A stretch of 37,404 nucleotides of DNA, from positions 1 to 37,404 of the forward strand of contig JAJYZJ010000015.1 in NCBI GenBank assembly GCA_021800035.1, read 5' to 3'. The notes below the pieces were generated by a model. That model was given only the letters and a program-made list of their open reading frames with translations. It had not been told where the DNA came from and made no database searches. Shown in pieces: positions 1 through 7,837 of the stretch (positions within the stretch are counted from its first letter, which is position 1; every line of letters starts with the position of its first letter). The position numbers were made by a program, and so were the translations under genes. This stretch comes from an archaeon (GTDB taxonomy: Archaea; Thermoproteota; Thermoprotei_A; Marsarchaeales; Marsarchaeaceae).

Positions 1-542
1 GCCGTGATCAACTTCCTTACGAGCGTATAAAGTTCTGGGCCAGCCAGCAACTCCGAAAACTCCACCCATGAGCGCAAACCTCTGCTTAACGCATTGAACA
101 CATTGGTTACAGCTTCGTCGTTGAGCGCGTCGCGAACAGCCTTAAGGGTGTAACCCGCTTCGGCGACTGCGTCGAACACGCCGTCGCGCTGCATCTGGGC
201 CAGCCTGTCAAGTACCTGTGCAAGCTCCGGCCCCGAGGAAGAGGCTGCCTTGACAAGCTTCTTCCCCTGCTCCGAACTCACTTCGCGCGCAACTTCGAGT
301 GTACCCCCCATGGTTGATGCGAGCGCCTGTACCGCCTCATCGTTGAGCGAGTCCCTGAGGCTCCTGATTGAAGCCAGAGTCTCCGAGATTGCTTCAAGTT
401 TTCCGTCAGAGAACAGCGCCTCCATTTTTTCAACCGCTTCAGTCAACTTCAAGATGGCTGAAACCGGTAGCTGCGAAACAGCTGCGGGGCTGCCGCCGGA
501 ATCCTGAGCCGATTGCTTGTTTTGACTCTGTTCTGGCTGCAT
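1..542 (-). CDS. DUF1641 family protein, 3' end outside window
   Basis: An open frame of about 180 codons begins at ATG 542 and runs off the left edge, so the C-terminus is missing. A Gln/Ser-rich head is followed by two similar helical units, each with a Leu-Asn-Asp-Glu-Ala-Val segment. This is the alternating Leu/Ala/Glu helix pattern of DUF1641 proteins, which commonly accompany sulfide:quinone oxidoreductase genes. The start lies 4 nt after the TGA of the DsrE-like gene, and GGTGAT just upstream can serve as ribosome binding site. A nearer ATG at 547 hits a stop after about 30 codons and is rejected. It is the last visible gene of the leftward SQR operon. Its biochemical role is unknown; a partner of the SQR is inferred from context. 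Confidence 0.75.
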   Translation of the reverse strand, partial: MQPEQSQNKQSAQDSGGSPAAVSQLPVSAILKLTEAVEKMEALFSDGKLEAISETLASIRSLRDSLNDEAVQALASTMGGTLEVAREVSSEQGKKLVKAASSSGPELAQVLDRLAQMQRDGVFDAVAEAGYTLKAVRDALNDEAVTNVFNALSRGLRSWVEFSELLAGPELYTLVRKLIT

Positions 543-546
543 ATCA

Positions 547-943
547 TCACCAGATCTGGAACAACGTAGCACCCTCGTTTTCGACCATAAACGTAGTGAC
601 GCCTTCGATTGAATCAATAAAGCTGGCATAGTCTTCGCGGCGTATACCGAAGAGTTCAGACGCCATCGAGCATGCGGCGAGAGTTACGCGGCCTATCGAC
701 TTGGCCTTGCGGAAGTTTTCGACGTATGCGGACTCCTTGCCCGAATCCCTGATGAGCTTCGCGGCTGCTGAATCCACGGCCAAAACAGGCGGGTTCCTGA
801 AGGCCTGTACTCCGTCCATTGTTGCGAAGACATTCACCTCTGCTCCAAGGCTGGCCGCAGAGAGAGCGGTCATCGACGCAAACTCAACCTTCCCGAGCTC
901 GTTTGAGCCGAGCAGAAGAGCAAGCCTAAACTTATTTCACCAT
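547..943 (-). CDS. DsrE/DsrF-like sulfur carrier family protein with disturbed start
   Basis: The protein has the DsrE-like fold signature: an N-terminal beta strand of the type Leu-Ala-Leu-Leu-Leu-Gly-Ser-Asn-Glu, a middle Asp-Gly-Val-Gln-Ala-Phe segment, and Leu-Ala-Ala-Cys-Ser-Met-Ala, which carries the conserved Cys of the peroxiredoxin-like DsrE subgroup. Homology clearly begins near 933, but no ATG, GTG or TTG lies in that frame before the upstream stop. ATG 943 (then GTG, AAA, TAA) lies in another frame and would need one base skipped. The first in-frame ATG is 873, which would remove the first strand and about 20 residues. Either a 1-nt indel (true or sequencing), an odd start, or a truncated protein applies. 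It sits between SQR and DUF1641, so a role in sulfane-sulfur handling is likely. Confidence 0.7.
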
Positions 944-952
944 CTTGGGCAA

Positions 953-2098
953 CTATATTATGGTTCTCGCGTGGATGCTCCAGTAGAGGCGGTTATAGGC
1001 GAGTTTTCCCCACCAGTGTATCTGAGAAGGTGTAGGGGGATTCGGTGGATGAGTATAGTCGAACTTGATATAGGTAGCCTGGTCCAGCCCCGTAGCTATA
1101 TAGCAGAAAACGGAGCCCGTATAGTCACGTTTGCTACCGCCCCCGGCTGCGTCCACTGAGACGTTGTTGGCCACCACGTAGGACTCGTAGTCGGCCGTGG
1201 ATCCGGCCTTGGAAATGGGTATGTCGGTTGTGTCACCCATGACATAAACGTCGTCGTGACCCTTCATCTGCAGGGAGTACTTGTCTGTGGGCACCCAGTT
1301 GCGTCTGTCTCCTATTCCGGAGTCGCCGAGTACCTGAGCGCCCTTATGCGGCGGCACCGCAATCAGCAGATCGTAGTTCAGGCTTTCTCCTTCTTTAGAA
1401 GTGATCTTCTTTCCGGAGGGGTCTACGCCGGCGAGCGTGAACTGGCTGTGAACGTTTATTCCCCTCTGGTCGAACACGCCGGTCATCATCTTGTTGACGT
1501 TGGGAATCCCGAACACGCCCGGCACAGGATAGCAGTAATGCAGGTTTACTTTGTCCCTGATTCCCTTCCTCTTGAAGTAGTCATCCAGCATGAGCGTGAT
1601 TTCAAGCGGGGCAACCGGGCACTTGTGTGGAAGCATGGCCACGTCCACCACTATGTTGCCTCCCTGAAAGCCGCGCACAGAGTCCCACATCTTCTGAGCG
1701 CCATCCAAGCTGAAGAACGTTTGGGCGCCCTCCTTGAACCCGGGTATCTCGTCCACCTGTATATGCGAACCCGTGGCCAGAACAAGGTAGTCGTAGTTGT
1801 GGGTTGAGCCATCTGCTGTAACAACGGCTTTATCCGCAGGGTTCAGCTTGGTAATCGTGCCCTTATCTCCCGTGATCAAGCCCACCCGGCGATCCAGCAG
1901 CTCCCTTTCCTCTGCGAAGGTGTCCTTTGGATGCATTTCACCCATTGATACCAGCATAAACCCCGGCTGATAGTAGTGTTTCTGGGATCTGTCCAAAACC
2001 GTAACCTTGACCTCTCCTCTGGCCATTTCGTCAGAAAGCTTCTGAGCGATTCTGTTAGCAACTATTGTTCCACCTATGCCTCCGCCAGCCACAAGCAC
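953..2098 (-). CDS. sqr: sulfide:quinone oxidoreductase (SQR family flavoprotein)
   Basis: A 381-residue pyridine-nucleotide-disulfide-type flavoprotein. The FAD dinucleotide motif Gly-Gly-Gly-Ile-Gly-Gly lies at residues 5-10, a second FAD element Val-Tyr-Val-Met-Gly-Asp at 284-289, and the SQR-type Pro-His-Lys-Cys-Pro motif puts one redox Cys at 160. A second Cys at 332 (Ser-Val-Phe-Cys-Tyr) matches the other conserved redox Cys. The third Cys found near position 130 in many SQRs is absent. The C-terminus is aromatic and basic, as expected for monotopic membrane attachment. SQR oxidises sulfide and passes electrons to the quinone pool. The GTG start at 2098 is chosen because GGTGG lies about 11 nt upstream and the FAD motif follows at once. 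Upstream is a TusA-like gene (11 nt gap), downstream a DsrE-like gene. Confidence 0.88.
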   Translation of the reverse strand: MLVAGGGIGGTIVANRIAQKLSDEMARGEVKVTVLDRSQKHYYQPGFMLVSMGEMHPKDTFAEERELLDRRVGLITGDKGTITKLNPADKAVVTADGSTHNYDYLVLATGSHIQVDEIPGFKEGAQTFFSLDGAQKMWDSVRGFQGGNIVVDVAMLPHKCPVAPLEITLMLDDYFKRKGIRDKVNLHYCYPVPGVFGIPNVNKMMTGVFDQRGINVHSQFTLAGVDPSGKKITSKEGESLNYDLLIAVPPHKGAQVLGDSGIGDRRNWVPTDKYSLQMKGHDDVYVMGDTTDIPISKAGSTADYESYVVANNVSVDAAGGGSKRDYTGSVFCYIATGLDQATYIKFDYTHPPNPPTPSQIHWWGKLAYNRLYWSIHARTII

Positions 2099-2109
2099 AT
2101 TTTTCGTTT

Positions 2110-2349
2110 CTAAGCCACCTTCTCCACGACAAGCCTGAGCTTGTCACCAACCGATTCGTCAACAACTATTTTGTGTCGGGTTTTCTTCGCCCACGCGTAT
2201 ACATCCTTCCTCGTGGCTTCGTCCTTGATAAATATCTCCACCCCCTCCCCCGCATATGCGTCGTTGATGGCTCCAGCAAGCTCACCTATTGCGCCGGCGC
2301 AGTTCGCAGAAGTTGAGTCAATGGATTTGTAAAGTTTGACCGAACTCAT
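2110..2349 (-). CDS. TusA/SirA-like sulfurtransferase with degenerate Cys motif
   Basis: About 79 residues from ATG 2349. The pattern of one Cys near the N-terminus (Asn-Cys-Ala-Gly-Ala), a helix, a Gly-Glu-Gly-Val-Glu-Ile-Phe strand, Asp-Glu-Ala-Thr-Arg-Lys-Asp-Val and a final Val-Val-Glu-Lys strand fits the TusA fold. Classical TusA has Cys-Pro-x-Pro; here both prolines are replaced, while the Cys stays. TusA-like proteins carry persulfide sulfur between donor and acceptor proteins. It is first in the SQR operon, 11 nt before the SQR start, with a TATA-like box about 40 nt upstream. A GTG at 2358 could be used instead. Family assignment rests on pattern similarity. Confidence 0.65.
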   Translation of the reverse strand: MSSVKLYKSIDSTSANCAGAIGELAGAINDAYAGEGVEIFIKDEATRKDVYAWAKKTRHKIVVDESVGDKLRLVVEKVA

Positions 2350-2383
2350 CGCAGACACAGTTGCAACCCGCTAGACGACTATA

Positions 2384-2393
2384 AAAAGCTGAT
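2384..2393 (-). promoter_or_regulatory. TATA-like box for the leftward SQR operon
   Basis: On the minus strand the stretch reads CTTTTTATAG, a good archaeal TATA-like element. Transcription would start near 2360, giving a leader of about 10 nt before ATG 2349. Confidence 0.5.
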
Positions 2394-2582
2394 GACTGCC
2401 ATATTTCAATAGCCCTTAAAATTTTGAATATCTACATCTGGGAGCTGACTTTCCATACGACATATTCAACGGCGAGACATTCCTCAAATTCCCGGAGCCT
2501 CAGTGTATCTTCTCTATCATAATAACGAGCCCGAATGCCTTTTCAATATCAATATTAACGAGAAATTAGACTAGACGAGAAA

Positions 2583-2590
2583 TCTTAAAT
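2583..2590 (+). promoter_or_regulatory. TATA-like box for the ArsR operon
   Basis: TCTTAAAT lies about 26 nt before ATG 2614, which would make the ArsR mRNA nearly leaderless; no Shine-Dalgarno sequence is visible before that start. The palindrome GAATATTC at 2596-2603 lies between box and start and is a candidate operator. Confidence 0.5.
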
Positions 2591-2613
2591 CATTCGAATA
2601 TTCTTATTTCATT

Positions 2614-2967
2614 ATGAGCAAACGGTTACACCGAGAAAGAGAGGAGCTATACATCATGCACGCGGAGCTCTGTAAACTTTTCACAAACCCAGTTAGACTG
2701 AAAATGCTTGAAGCGCTTGGCGGCGGTGAGAAAACAGTTCAGCAGCTTTCCCTTGATATCGGTATAAGCCAGCCAAATGCCTCACAGCACCTCGGACTGA
2801 TGCGTAAGGCGGGGGTGGTAAGAGTCAGAAGGGACGGGAACAGGGTCAACTATTCACTGCGCAATCCAAAGCTTCTCGAAGCCTTCAACAACATGAGAAA
2901 TGTGCTATCAGATATCCTGAGTGAACGCCATTCCCTTATGGCATCCGGGGGAGGCCGGGAGGAGTGA
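2614..2967 (+). CDS. ArsR-family winged-helix repressor
   Basis: A 117-residue protein with a typical ArsR/SmtB winged helix. It has Leu-Phe-Thr-Asn-Pro-Val-Arg-Leu near residue 20, a recognition helix around residues 50-70 (Ser-Gln-Pro-Asn-Ala-Ser-Gln-His-Leu), and a wing ending in Asn-Arg-Val-Asn-Tyr-Ser-Leu. The only Cys is early (Glu-Leu-Cys-Lys), so the classic metal-binding Cys pair of ArsR/SmtB is absent. It could sense a reactive sulfur species through this Cys or another ligand. It stands divergent from the SQR operon and overlaps the next gene by 4 nt (GTGA), so it likely controls both sides of the intergenic region. A start is well set by the TATA box 26 nt upstream. Confidence 0.85.
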   Translation: MSKRLHREREELYIMHAELCKLFTNPVRLKMLEALGGGEKTVQQLSLDIGISQPNASQHLGLMRKAGVVRVRRDGNRVNYSLRNPKLLEAFNNMRNVLSDILSERHSLMASGGGREE

Positions 2968-3287
2968 AGTACGCGGTCATAATCAACACCAAGGACCCTG
3001 AGACCGTTTGGAACGCATTCAGATTCGGGTGCGCTGCGCTTTCCAAGGGGCACAAGGTCTCCGTTTTCCTGCTCGGCCCAGCGGTCGAAATTGACACGGT
3101 AGATGACCCCAAGTTCGCCGTCAAAAAGGTTGAGAGCCGATTCTCTGAGCTCGGTGGCGAAGCGCTCAGCTGCGGCACGTGTTTAAAGATACGTAGAATG
3201 AACGCGGCTGAGTATTGCCCGCTATCCACAATGGACAACCTCGTGCAGCTCACAGAAGACGCCGACAGGGTTGTGAGCTTCGGATGA
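2964..3287 (+). CDS. DsrE/TusD-like sulfur carrier protein
   Basis: A 107-residue protein with the DsrE/TusD fold pattern. It opens with Lys-Tyr-Ala-Val-Ile-Ile-Asn, has a middle strand Val-Ser-Val-Phe-Leu-Leu-Gly-Pro, and carries a Cys-Gly-Thr-Cys-Leu-Lys motif near residue 72, the position of the active Cys in the family. The GTG start is preceded by GGAGGAG and overlaps the ArsR stop as GTGA. Its own TGA overlaps the ATG of the next flavoprotein gene (ATGA). This tight coupling suggests one mRNA and stoichiometric production with the SQR-like enzyme, to which it probably passes or from which it receives sulfane sulfur. Two Cys in the motif, rather than one, allow a disulfide or trisulfide intermediate. 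Confidence 0.78.
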   Translation: MKYAVIINTKDPETVWNAFRFGCAALSKGHKVSVFLLGPAVEIDTVDDPKFAVKKVESRFSELGGEALSCGTCLKIRRMNAAEYCPLSTMDNLVQLTEDADRVVSFG

Positions 3288-4456
3288 ATCACGAGAACAC
3301 GATTGTTGTTCTCGGGGGAGGTGTGGGCGGATTGACCCTCGTGACCGAACTCGCAAAAAGTGTCCGCGGAAAACACAGAATAGTTCTCGTAGACCGTAAA
3401 ACAGTATTCCATGAATGCGTCAATAACCTCTGGGCGATCACCCAGGATGTCCCGGATTACGGGGCCATTTCCGTGGACTTCTCAGCCTCCCTCCGAAAAG
3501 CGGGAGTGGAGCTGATAGAGGCTGAGGTCAATTCGATCAATCCCGAATCCAAGGTAGTTGAAACGGAGAAGGAGTCAGTCCGAGCGGACTACTTGGTGAT
3601 AGCCCTCGGCGCACAGCTTTCCCCCGAATCCGTTCCTGGCCTAGCCGACGCGGGCTACAATATATATGAATGGAAGGGGGCGTGCGACTTCGGCAGCGCC
3701 CTGAAGTCGTTCGAAAATGGAAAAATAGGTATTCTCGTTTCAAGGACTCCGTTCAAGTGCCCTGCCGCGCCATACGAGGCCGCGTTCCTCCTAGATTCTG
3801 CCCTAAGGGAATATGGCCGTAGGCAGAGGGTTCAGCTGGACGTTTACACTCCCGAGTGGCAACCCATGCTCTCCGCTGGAGATGAGGTCGGAAACGTCAT
3901 CGTGGGCTACATGGCTGAACGTGGAATAGGCTACAACACGGAGCGCTTTGCGCTAAAGGTAGACTCGAAAAACAGCAAAATGCTTTTCGAGATAGATGAC
4001 GCAGAATACGATTTGCTCGCGTTTGTGCCACCTCACACTGCTCCCCAAGCGGTGCGCTCATCGGGTCTCACAGACTCGACTGGGTGGGTACCCGTGAACC
4101 CCAACACACTCGAGACAAGGTATAGGGGCGTCTACGCGTTGGGTGACATATCCTCGATTAGGCTGCACAACGGCTTGTTCCTCCCCATGGCGGGGGTGTT
4201 CGCTTTGGGTGAAGCACTTGTTGTCGCAAACAACATTGCAGCCCAGCTTGGATTGTGCCAAAACACACAGTTCAGCGGCGAAGGCTTCTGCTTTATAGAG
4301 GTTGGCAACAGGCTTGCGGCCATGGGTTCAGGAAACTTCTACGCAGCCCCATCACCCAAGGTGAGTATGACACCCCCCACGAACGAAAACTGGATGGCCA
4401 AACGTGAACTCGCATCATCAATAACACGCTCCCTCAAGGCCTTGGAGAGTTCATAA
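3284..4456 (+). CDS. SQR/flavocytochrome c sulfide dehydrogenase-like flavoprotein
   Basis: A 390-residue FAD enzyme starting at ATG 3284, where ATGA overlaps the preceding stop. The N-terminal motif Val-Leu-Gly-Gly-Gly-Val-Gly-Gly lies at residues 9-16. Redox Cys candidates are C159 (Thr-Pro-Phe-Lys-Cys-Pro) and C336 (Gly-Phe-Cys-Phe), and the second FAD motif Val-Tyr-Ala-Leu-Gly-Asp is at 283-288. The Phe-Val-Pro-Pro-His-Thr-Ala-Pro segment at 247-254 is usual in this group. It is a clear paralog of the leftward SQR, with different spacing and a shorter hydrophobic tail. It could be a second SQR, or a soluble sulfide or polysulfide oxidoreductase. Regulation with ArsR and DsrE is implied by the overlapping genes. 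Confidence 0.8.
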   Translation: MNHENTIVVLGGGVGGLTLVTELAKSVRGKHRIVLVDRKTVFHECVNNLWAITQDVPDYGAISVDFSASLRKAGVELIEAEVNSINPESKVVETEKESVRADYLVIALGAQLSPESVPGLADAGYNIYEWKGACDFGSALKSFENGKIGILVSRTPFKCPAAPYEAAFLLDSALREYGRRQRVQLDVYTPEWQPMLSAGDEVGNVIVGYMAERGIGYNTERFALKVDSKNSKMLFEIDDAEYDLLAFVPPHTAPQAVRSSGLTDSTGWVPVNPNTLETRYRGVYALGDISSIRLHNGLFLPMAGVFALGEALVVANNIAAQLGLCQNTQFSGEGFCFIEVGNRLAAMGSGNFYAAPSPKVSMTPPTNENWMAKRELASSITRSLKALESS

Positions 4457-4794
4457 ACGCGAGTTCTCTAGCCAGTGGCCCTGGATTCGGGAAACCGCTG
4501 CATGCATTCCGCCCGGCCAATGCGGCGCGCTGCGCAAGCCCAGGACCCACGGAGCCACGTCCTGCAGTGAGCGTAAGACTTTCGGCCTCTACCCGGCAGT
4601 CGCGGAGTTATGTCGCAGCGGGCCCACTCGAACATTCGCCGCCGAGTTCGATCCTTCAAACTCGATGTGACCGCGAGAAAGCAACACAGCACCAGACTTT
4701 CTCAAGTTAATGTATAAGAAGCTGAAAAAGATAAATGATTCGGTAGACTCATTTGCAAACGCTTTAGAGAAGGAACAAGCTCCCAAATGAACTC

Positions 4795-5007
4795 ATGGCA
4801 TCTTCCGTTATGGTAAATGACATAGGGCCAGTCGTACGGGACGTAATCACCAGATACTCTAACACGATTGGGGATCGGAAAAATAATGACGATGTGGAGA
4901 AGGGATTGCTTTGGACGATTAACTGGCTCATTGTTATGCTAGTAACTTCGCCGGATCATTTAACTTTGAGGTTGGTCCCGAAAGCGTTTGAAAGTGTTTC
5001 TACGTAA
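4795..5007 (+). CDS. short hypothetical ORF, possible remnant
   Basis: A 70-codon frame with one hydrophobic stretch (Leu-Leu-Trp-Thr-Ile-Asn-Trp-Leu-Ile-Val-Met-Leu-Val). A 25-codon helical ORF rich in Lys and Glu at about 4711-4788 ends just before it and may have been its N-terminal part before a frameshift. No family recognised. The rest of 4457-5092 shows no convincing gene. Confidence 0.2.
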   Translation: MASSVMVNDIGPVVRDVITRYSNTIGDRKNNDDVEKGLLWTINWLIVMLVTSPDHLTLRLVPKAFESVST

Positions 5008-5092
5008 TTCGAAAAGACATCCTGCAATTTCCCCCTGCTGAAAGTTGCTGTAAAGGAGGCAAAATTTTAGCTTCCCAGGCTGGTCTCCAATA

Positions 5093-5458
5093 TTACATTA
5101 AGCAAGGTAAAAGCGTCCCATTTGAAAGTTGGACAGGCATTGCATCACTGCAATTCATCCTTGTATACTTGGGTAGATTCTCAGGCAGATACATATCCCA
5201 ATTCTTCTCAATCTGTTCTCCAGTGCGCTGGTCCCCATTGTTCAAACCCATCACCTCATTCCTAGTTAGGGAGTGATCCGAAATAGTACCTGCTATGGGA
5301 ACCACGCGCATGTTGTTTGATGTCTGTGCAGTGAAAAAGTGCATTCCTCTCTCCCTTGCGGAAATAGTCATAACAAAATATGAAGACAACATGCCCTGAT
5401 CGATGTTGGAATTCACACTGCCCCTGTCGTATGCATACCAAGTACCAATCACAGGCAC
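5093..5458 (-). pseudogene. unidentified ORF, probably the 3' part of a broken gene
   Basis: An open frame of 121 codons with balanced composition. It begins Met-Pro-Val-Ile-Gly-Thr-Trp-Tyr-Ala-Tyr and contains Phe-Val-Met-Thr-Ile-Ser-Ala-Arg-Glu and Asp-His-Ser-Leu-Thr-Arg-Asn. Upstream, in another frame (about 5470-5550), a coding-like segment Asp-Arg-Ile-Gln-Tyr-Val-Tyr-Val-Pro ends in TGA, so a larger gene may have been frameshifted near 5465. I do not recognise the family. No promoter seen. 5460-5810 holds nothing else I can support. Confidence 0.3.
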
Positions 5459-5810
5459 ATAAGCAAAGGATCATGAACGGGTAAATCCGGTTATTATGGG
5501 TCTAATATTAGGAACATAAACATACTGAATACGGTCGGATGCGTTTTCGTGACAAAGTCTAAAGGCCCATAGAATCAAGAACTGTCAGCGGTTCTTCAAC
5601 TCGCATGAAAATTCACAATGTTGAGAAGCCGCCTTTTTGTCATATCCCTTTAAATTGGCCTTATTGAGAATCGAATGTGAGCCATTTTCGGTACCAAAGT
5701 TTTGTCGCATTGTGGTTTCGCTTATTCCTGTAATTTATCTTAATGCTGATGTTTTATTGAACTCAAATTTCTACCCTCCAGGCGTCAGCGAGATCACATT
5801 TTATGATTCT

Positions 5811-6544
5811 TCAGACAGTTATTCCTCCATCAACAACGACCACCTCTCCCGTCACAAAGGAGCTATCTTCAGATAGGAGAAAACGCACTACCCTAGCGAT
5901 TTCTTCAGGCTTACCAAAACGCTTCAGTGGAGTTCTTTCTATCATTTTATCGAAGATTTCATTATTTTTCTTGATGTACTGCGTCATATCTGTATCAATG
6001 AATCCGGGTGCAACAGCATTCACTCTAATGGATGGACCAAGGTTTAGGGCAAGTGCTTTTGTAAGACTGGACAGTGCAGCCTTGCTGGCACTGTATGATA
6101 TGGACCCTGGTAATGGTCTGAGTGAGGCGGCAGAGCTCATATTGACAATGGATGAATTCTCCTCAAGCAGATCAAGAAGATTCTTTACAATTAACAAGGG
6201 AGCCTTTACATTTATGCCAAAAACGATATCCCACATCTCTTCCGTCACCCTGGTCAGATTATCACCAGCTCCTGCGCCTGCGTTATTTACTATGCCCTTT
6301 AATTTAACGCCGGCATTTCGACCTGATCGCAAAGATCCTTGATCCCGCGTGATGAGGACAGGTCGGCGTTTACAAGTACAACATTAGAACCGTTTTTCCT
6401 ACATTCTTCCGCAGCTTTCAATGATGCCTCGGCACTCCGGTTATAATGGAGGATCAGATCATACCCGGATTTTGAAAGCTCAACGGCAACTGCGAACCCG
6501 ATACCCCTTGACGATCCTGTAATTAGAATGTATCCGTTTCCCAT
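5811..6544 (-). pseudogene. short-chain dehydrogenase/reductase (FabG-like), frameshifted
   Basis: Two frames together make a full SDR of about 245 residues. The N-terminal piece (6544 to about 6310) has the cofactor motif Thr-Gly-Ser-Ser-Arg-Gly-Ile-Gly and the Asn-Ala-Asp-Leu strand. The second piece (about 6330 to 5811) has Val-Asn-Asn-Ala-Gly, catalytic Ser in Asn-Met-Ser-Ser-Ala, catalytic Tyr-Ser-Ala-Ser-Lys, and the usual Val-Val-Asp-Gly-Gly end. The frames switch near 6310-6330, consistent with a 1-nt insertion or deletion. All catalytic residues remain, so the break is recent or a sequencing error. SDRs of this type reduce or oxidise keto and hydroxy groups with NAD(P)H; the substrate cannot be told. 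ATG 6544 fits a TATA box about 30 nt upstream. Confidence 0.8.
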
Positions 6545-6569
6545 TGAATAAACCACGGCTACCTTTGAT

Positions 6570-6579
6570 TATAAATTTT
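6570..6579 (-). promoter_or_regulatory. TATA-like box for the SDR gene
   Basis: The minus strand reads AAATTTATAA here. Its distance to ATG 6544 of about 26-30 nt predicts a leaderless transcript. Of the stretch 6580-7320, 6955-7179 is one open frame ending in a Gly-Arg-Leu-Ala-Pro-Gly-Lys-Val-Ala-Arg segment that might be a remnant; otherwise I see nothing. Confidence 0.45.
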
Positions 6580-7322
6580 ATCCGTATGAGAAGCTCCCAG
6601 GACTGATTTTTTCTCATGGTATGATATATTTACGCGTCATGTTTCCCGTTTTCCACGACCTGAAGAACCGTCACTTCGCGTGATAACAATCATGTAAAAC
6701 AGCTGTTGACGTTTTAATAGTAAAGTGTCTCAAGTCCTGTGTGTGTTCAAGGATACTCCCTACTAAACATTCCCCGGTGATATCACGGATATTCTCGGAA
6801 AAACAGTTACATTGTGTTTCCCTTTAAATCGGGGAGTTATAGCGAGCACATTCCAAAAAGTCGCTACTTTCTTGTCCACTGAGGTTGCCATGCAAAATCC
6901 TGATCCGTATTACTATGGTCAGATAAGTTTGTGTCGCTATATTAGTCGGATTAGATGGAACATGCACGTTTCTGCATAAATTATGATTTTCTGGGGTTTC
7001 GGGTTCCGGCGACGTGCAGTGAGTCAGGAGTCGGCTCGGCTGAACCTGAATTGTCAAAAACGGGAAGGTCCTCAGGCGAGACGGTATACGGCAATTGTTG
7101 GGCCACCGTTCAAGATTCGGGGAGGCTGGCACCGGGAAAAGTTGCACGCCAGACCCTACAGCTGCTGGAAGGCTTCTGAGACCCTCACGGAAGTAGTGTG
7201 GTCTAAGGTTTGGCCCGTCGGACGCGCATATGCGTCAAGCGTTTAGGGCGATGTGTGCACCAGAGTCGCACCTGAAGGGCCCAAAGCTTAAACCGCGAGC
7301 TAGGAGTTCCCTTGTCCGCTGG

Positions 7323-7688
7323 ATGACTGGAATAAGCGTCATGGTGGCAGTAGGCAGCACGAGCAGCGTTAAGCTTCAGGCCGCGCGCAGGGGCGTTGCA
7401 AAGTATTTCAGGCCAAGGGATGTCGGGGTAAAGGTCGACTCAGGCGTGGGTTCCCAGCCGCTGGGCAGGGAGACTTTCATGGGCGCCGCGACGAGGGCTG
7501 CGCGAGCGCTCTCTGCCGGCTGGTTCGACTTCGGTGTTGGCATAGAGGGTGGCATAGGGTTTCAGCAGGAGGTACCTATGGGGTTCGGGGTCGCGTATGT
7601 GGTCAACCCAGTTGGTGATATTCATGTACACATTCCGCTTCGTGTTCGAACTCCTTGCGGTACTCGTCGCACTCTCATCGCCTCATGA
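7323..7688 (+). pseudogene. DUF84-type inosine/xanthosine triphosphatase remnant (YjjX-like)
   Basis: From ATG 7323 or 7341 the frame encodes Val-Ala-Val-Gly-Ser-Thr at the N-terminus, Val-Asp-Ser-Gly-Val, Gln-Pro-Leu-Gly-Arg-Glu-Thr-Phe, and Gly-Ile-Glu-Gly-Gly-Ile. These follow the order of the DUF84/YjjX nucleotide triphosphatase family, which hydrolyses ITP and XTP to protect nucleic acids. Family members usually have about 170-180 residues; here homology stops near 7620 after about 95 residues and the frame ends at 7688 with unrelated sequence. The 3' part is lost or scrambled, so it is called a pseudogene. No promoter was identified. Confidence 0.65.
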
Positions 7689-7837
7689 CTCCTAGGACCG
7701 CGCCACCAAGCACAACCCAAACAAACCCAAACAAACCGCAGCTAATTCCGGGCATCTGGCACCCGCAGAAACTGTGGAACACGCGCTTTCGGGATACAGA
7801 AGAATCCTGGGGGTTCGAATATGTCGAGCCCCGGCGG

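Noticed and set aside
6955-7179. A 74-codon frame ending in a Gly-Arg-Leu-Ala-Pro-Gly-Lys segment
   Set aside because: Looks faintly like a protein C-terminus, but I cannot tie it to a family and the first half looks random.
2251-7235. Two copies of the palindrome CGCATATGCG (near 2251 and 7227)
   Set aside because: One lies within the TusA-like coding region and the other in empty sequence; no shared context.
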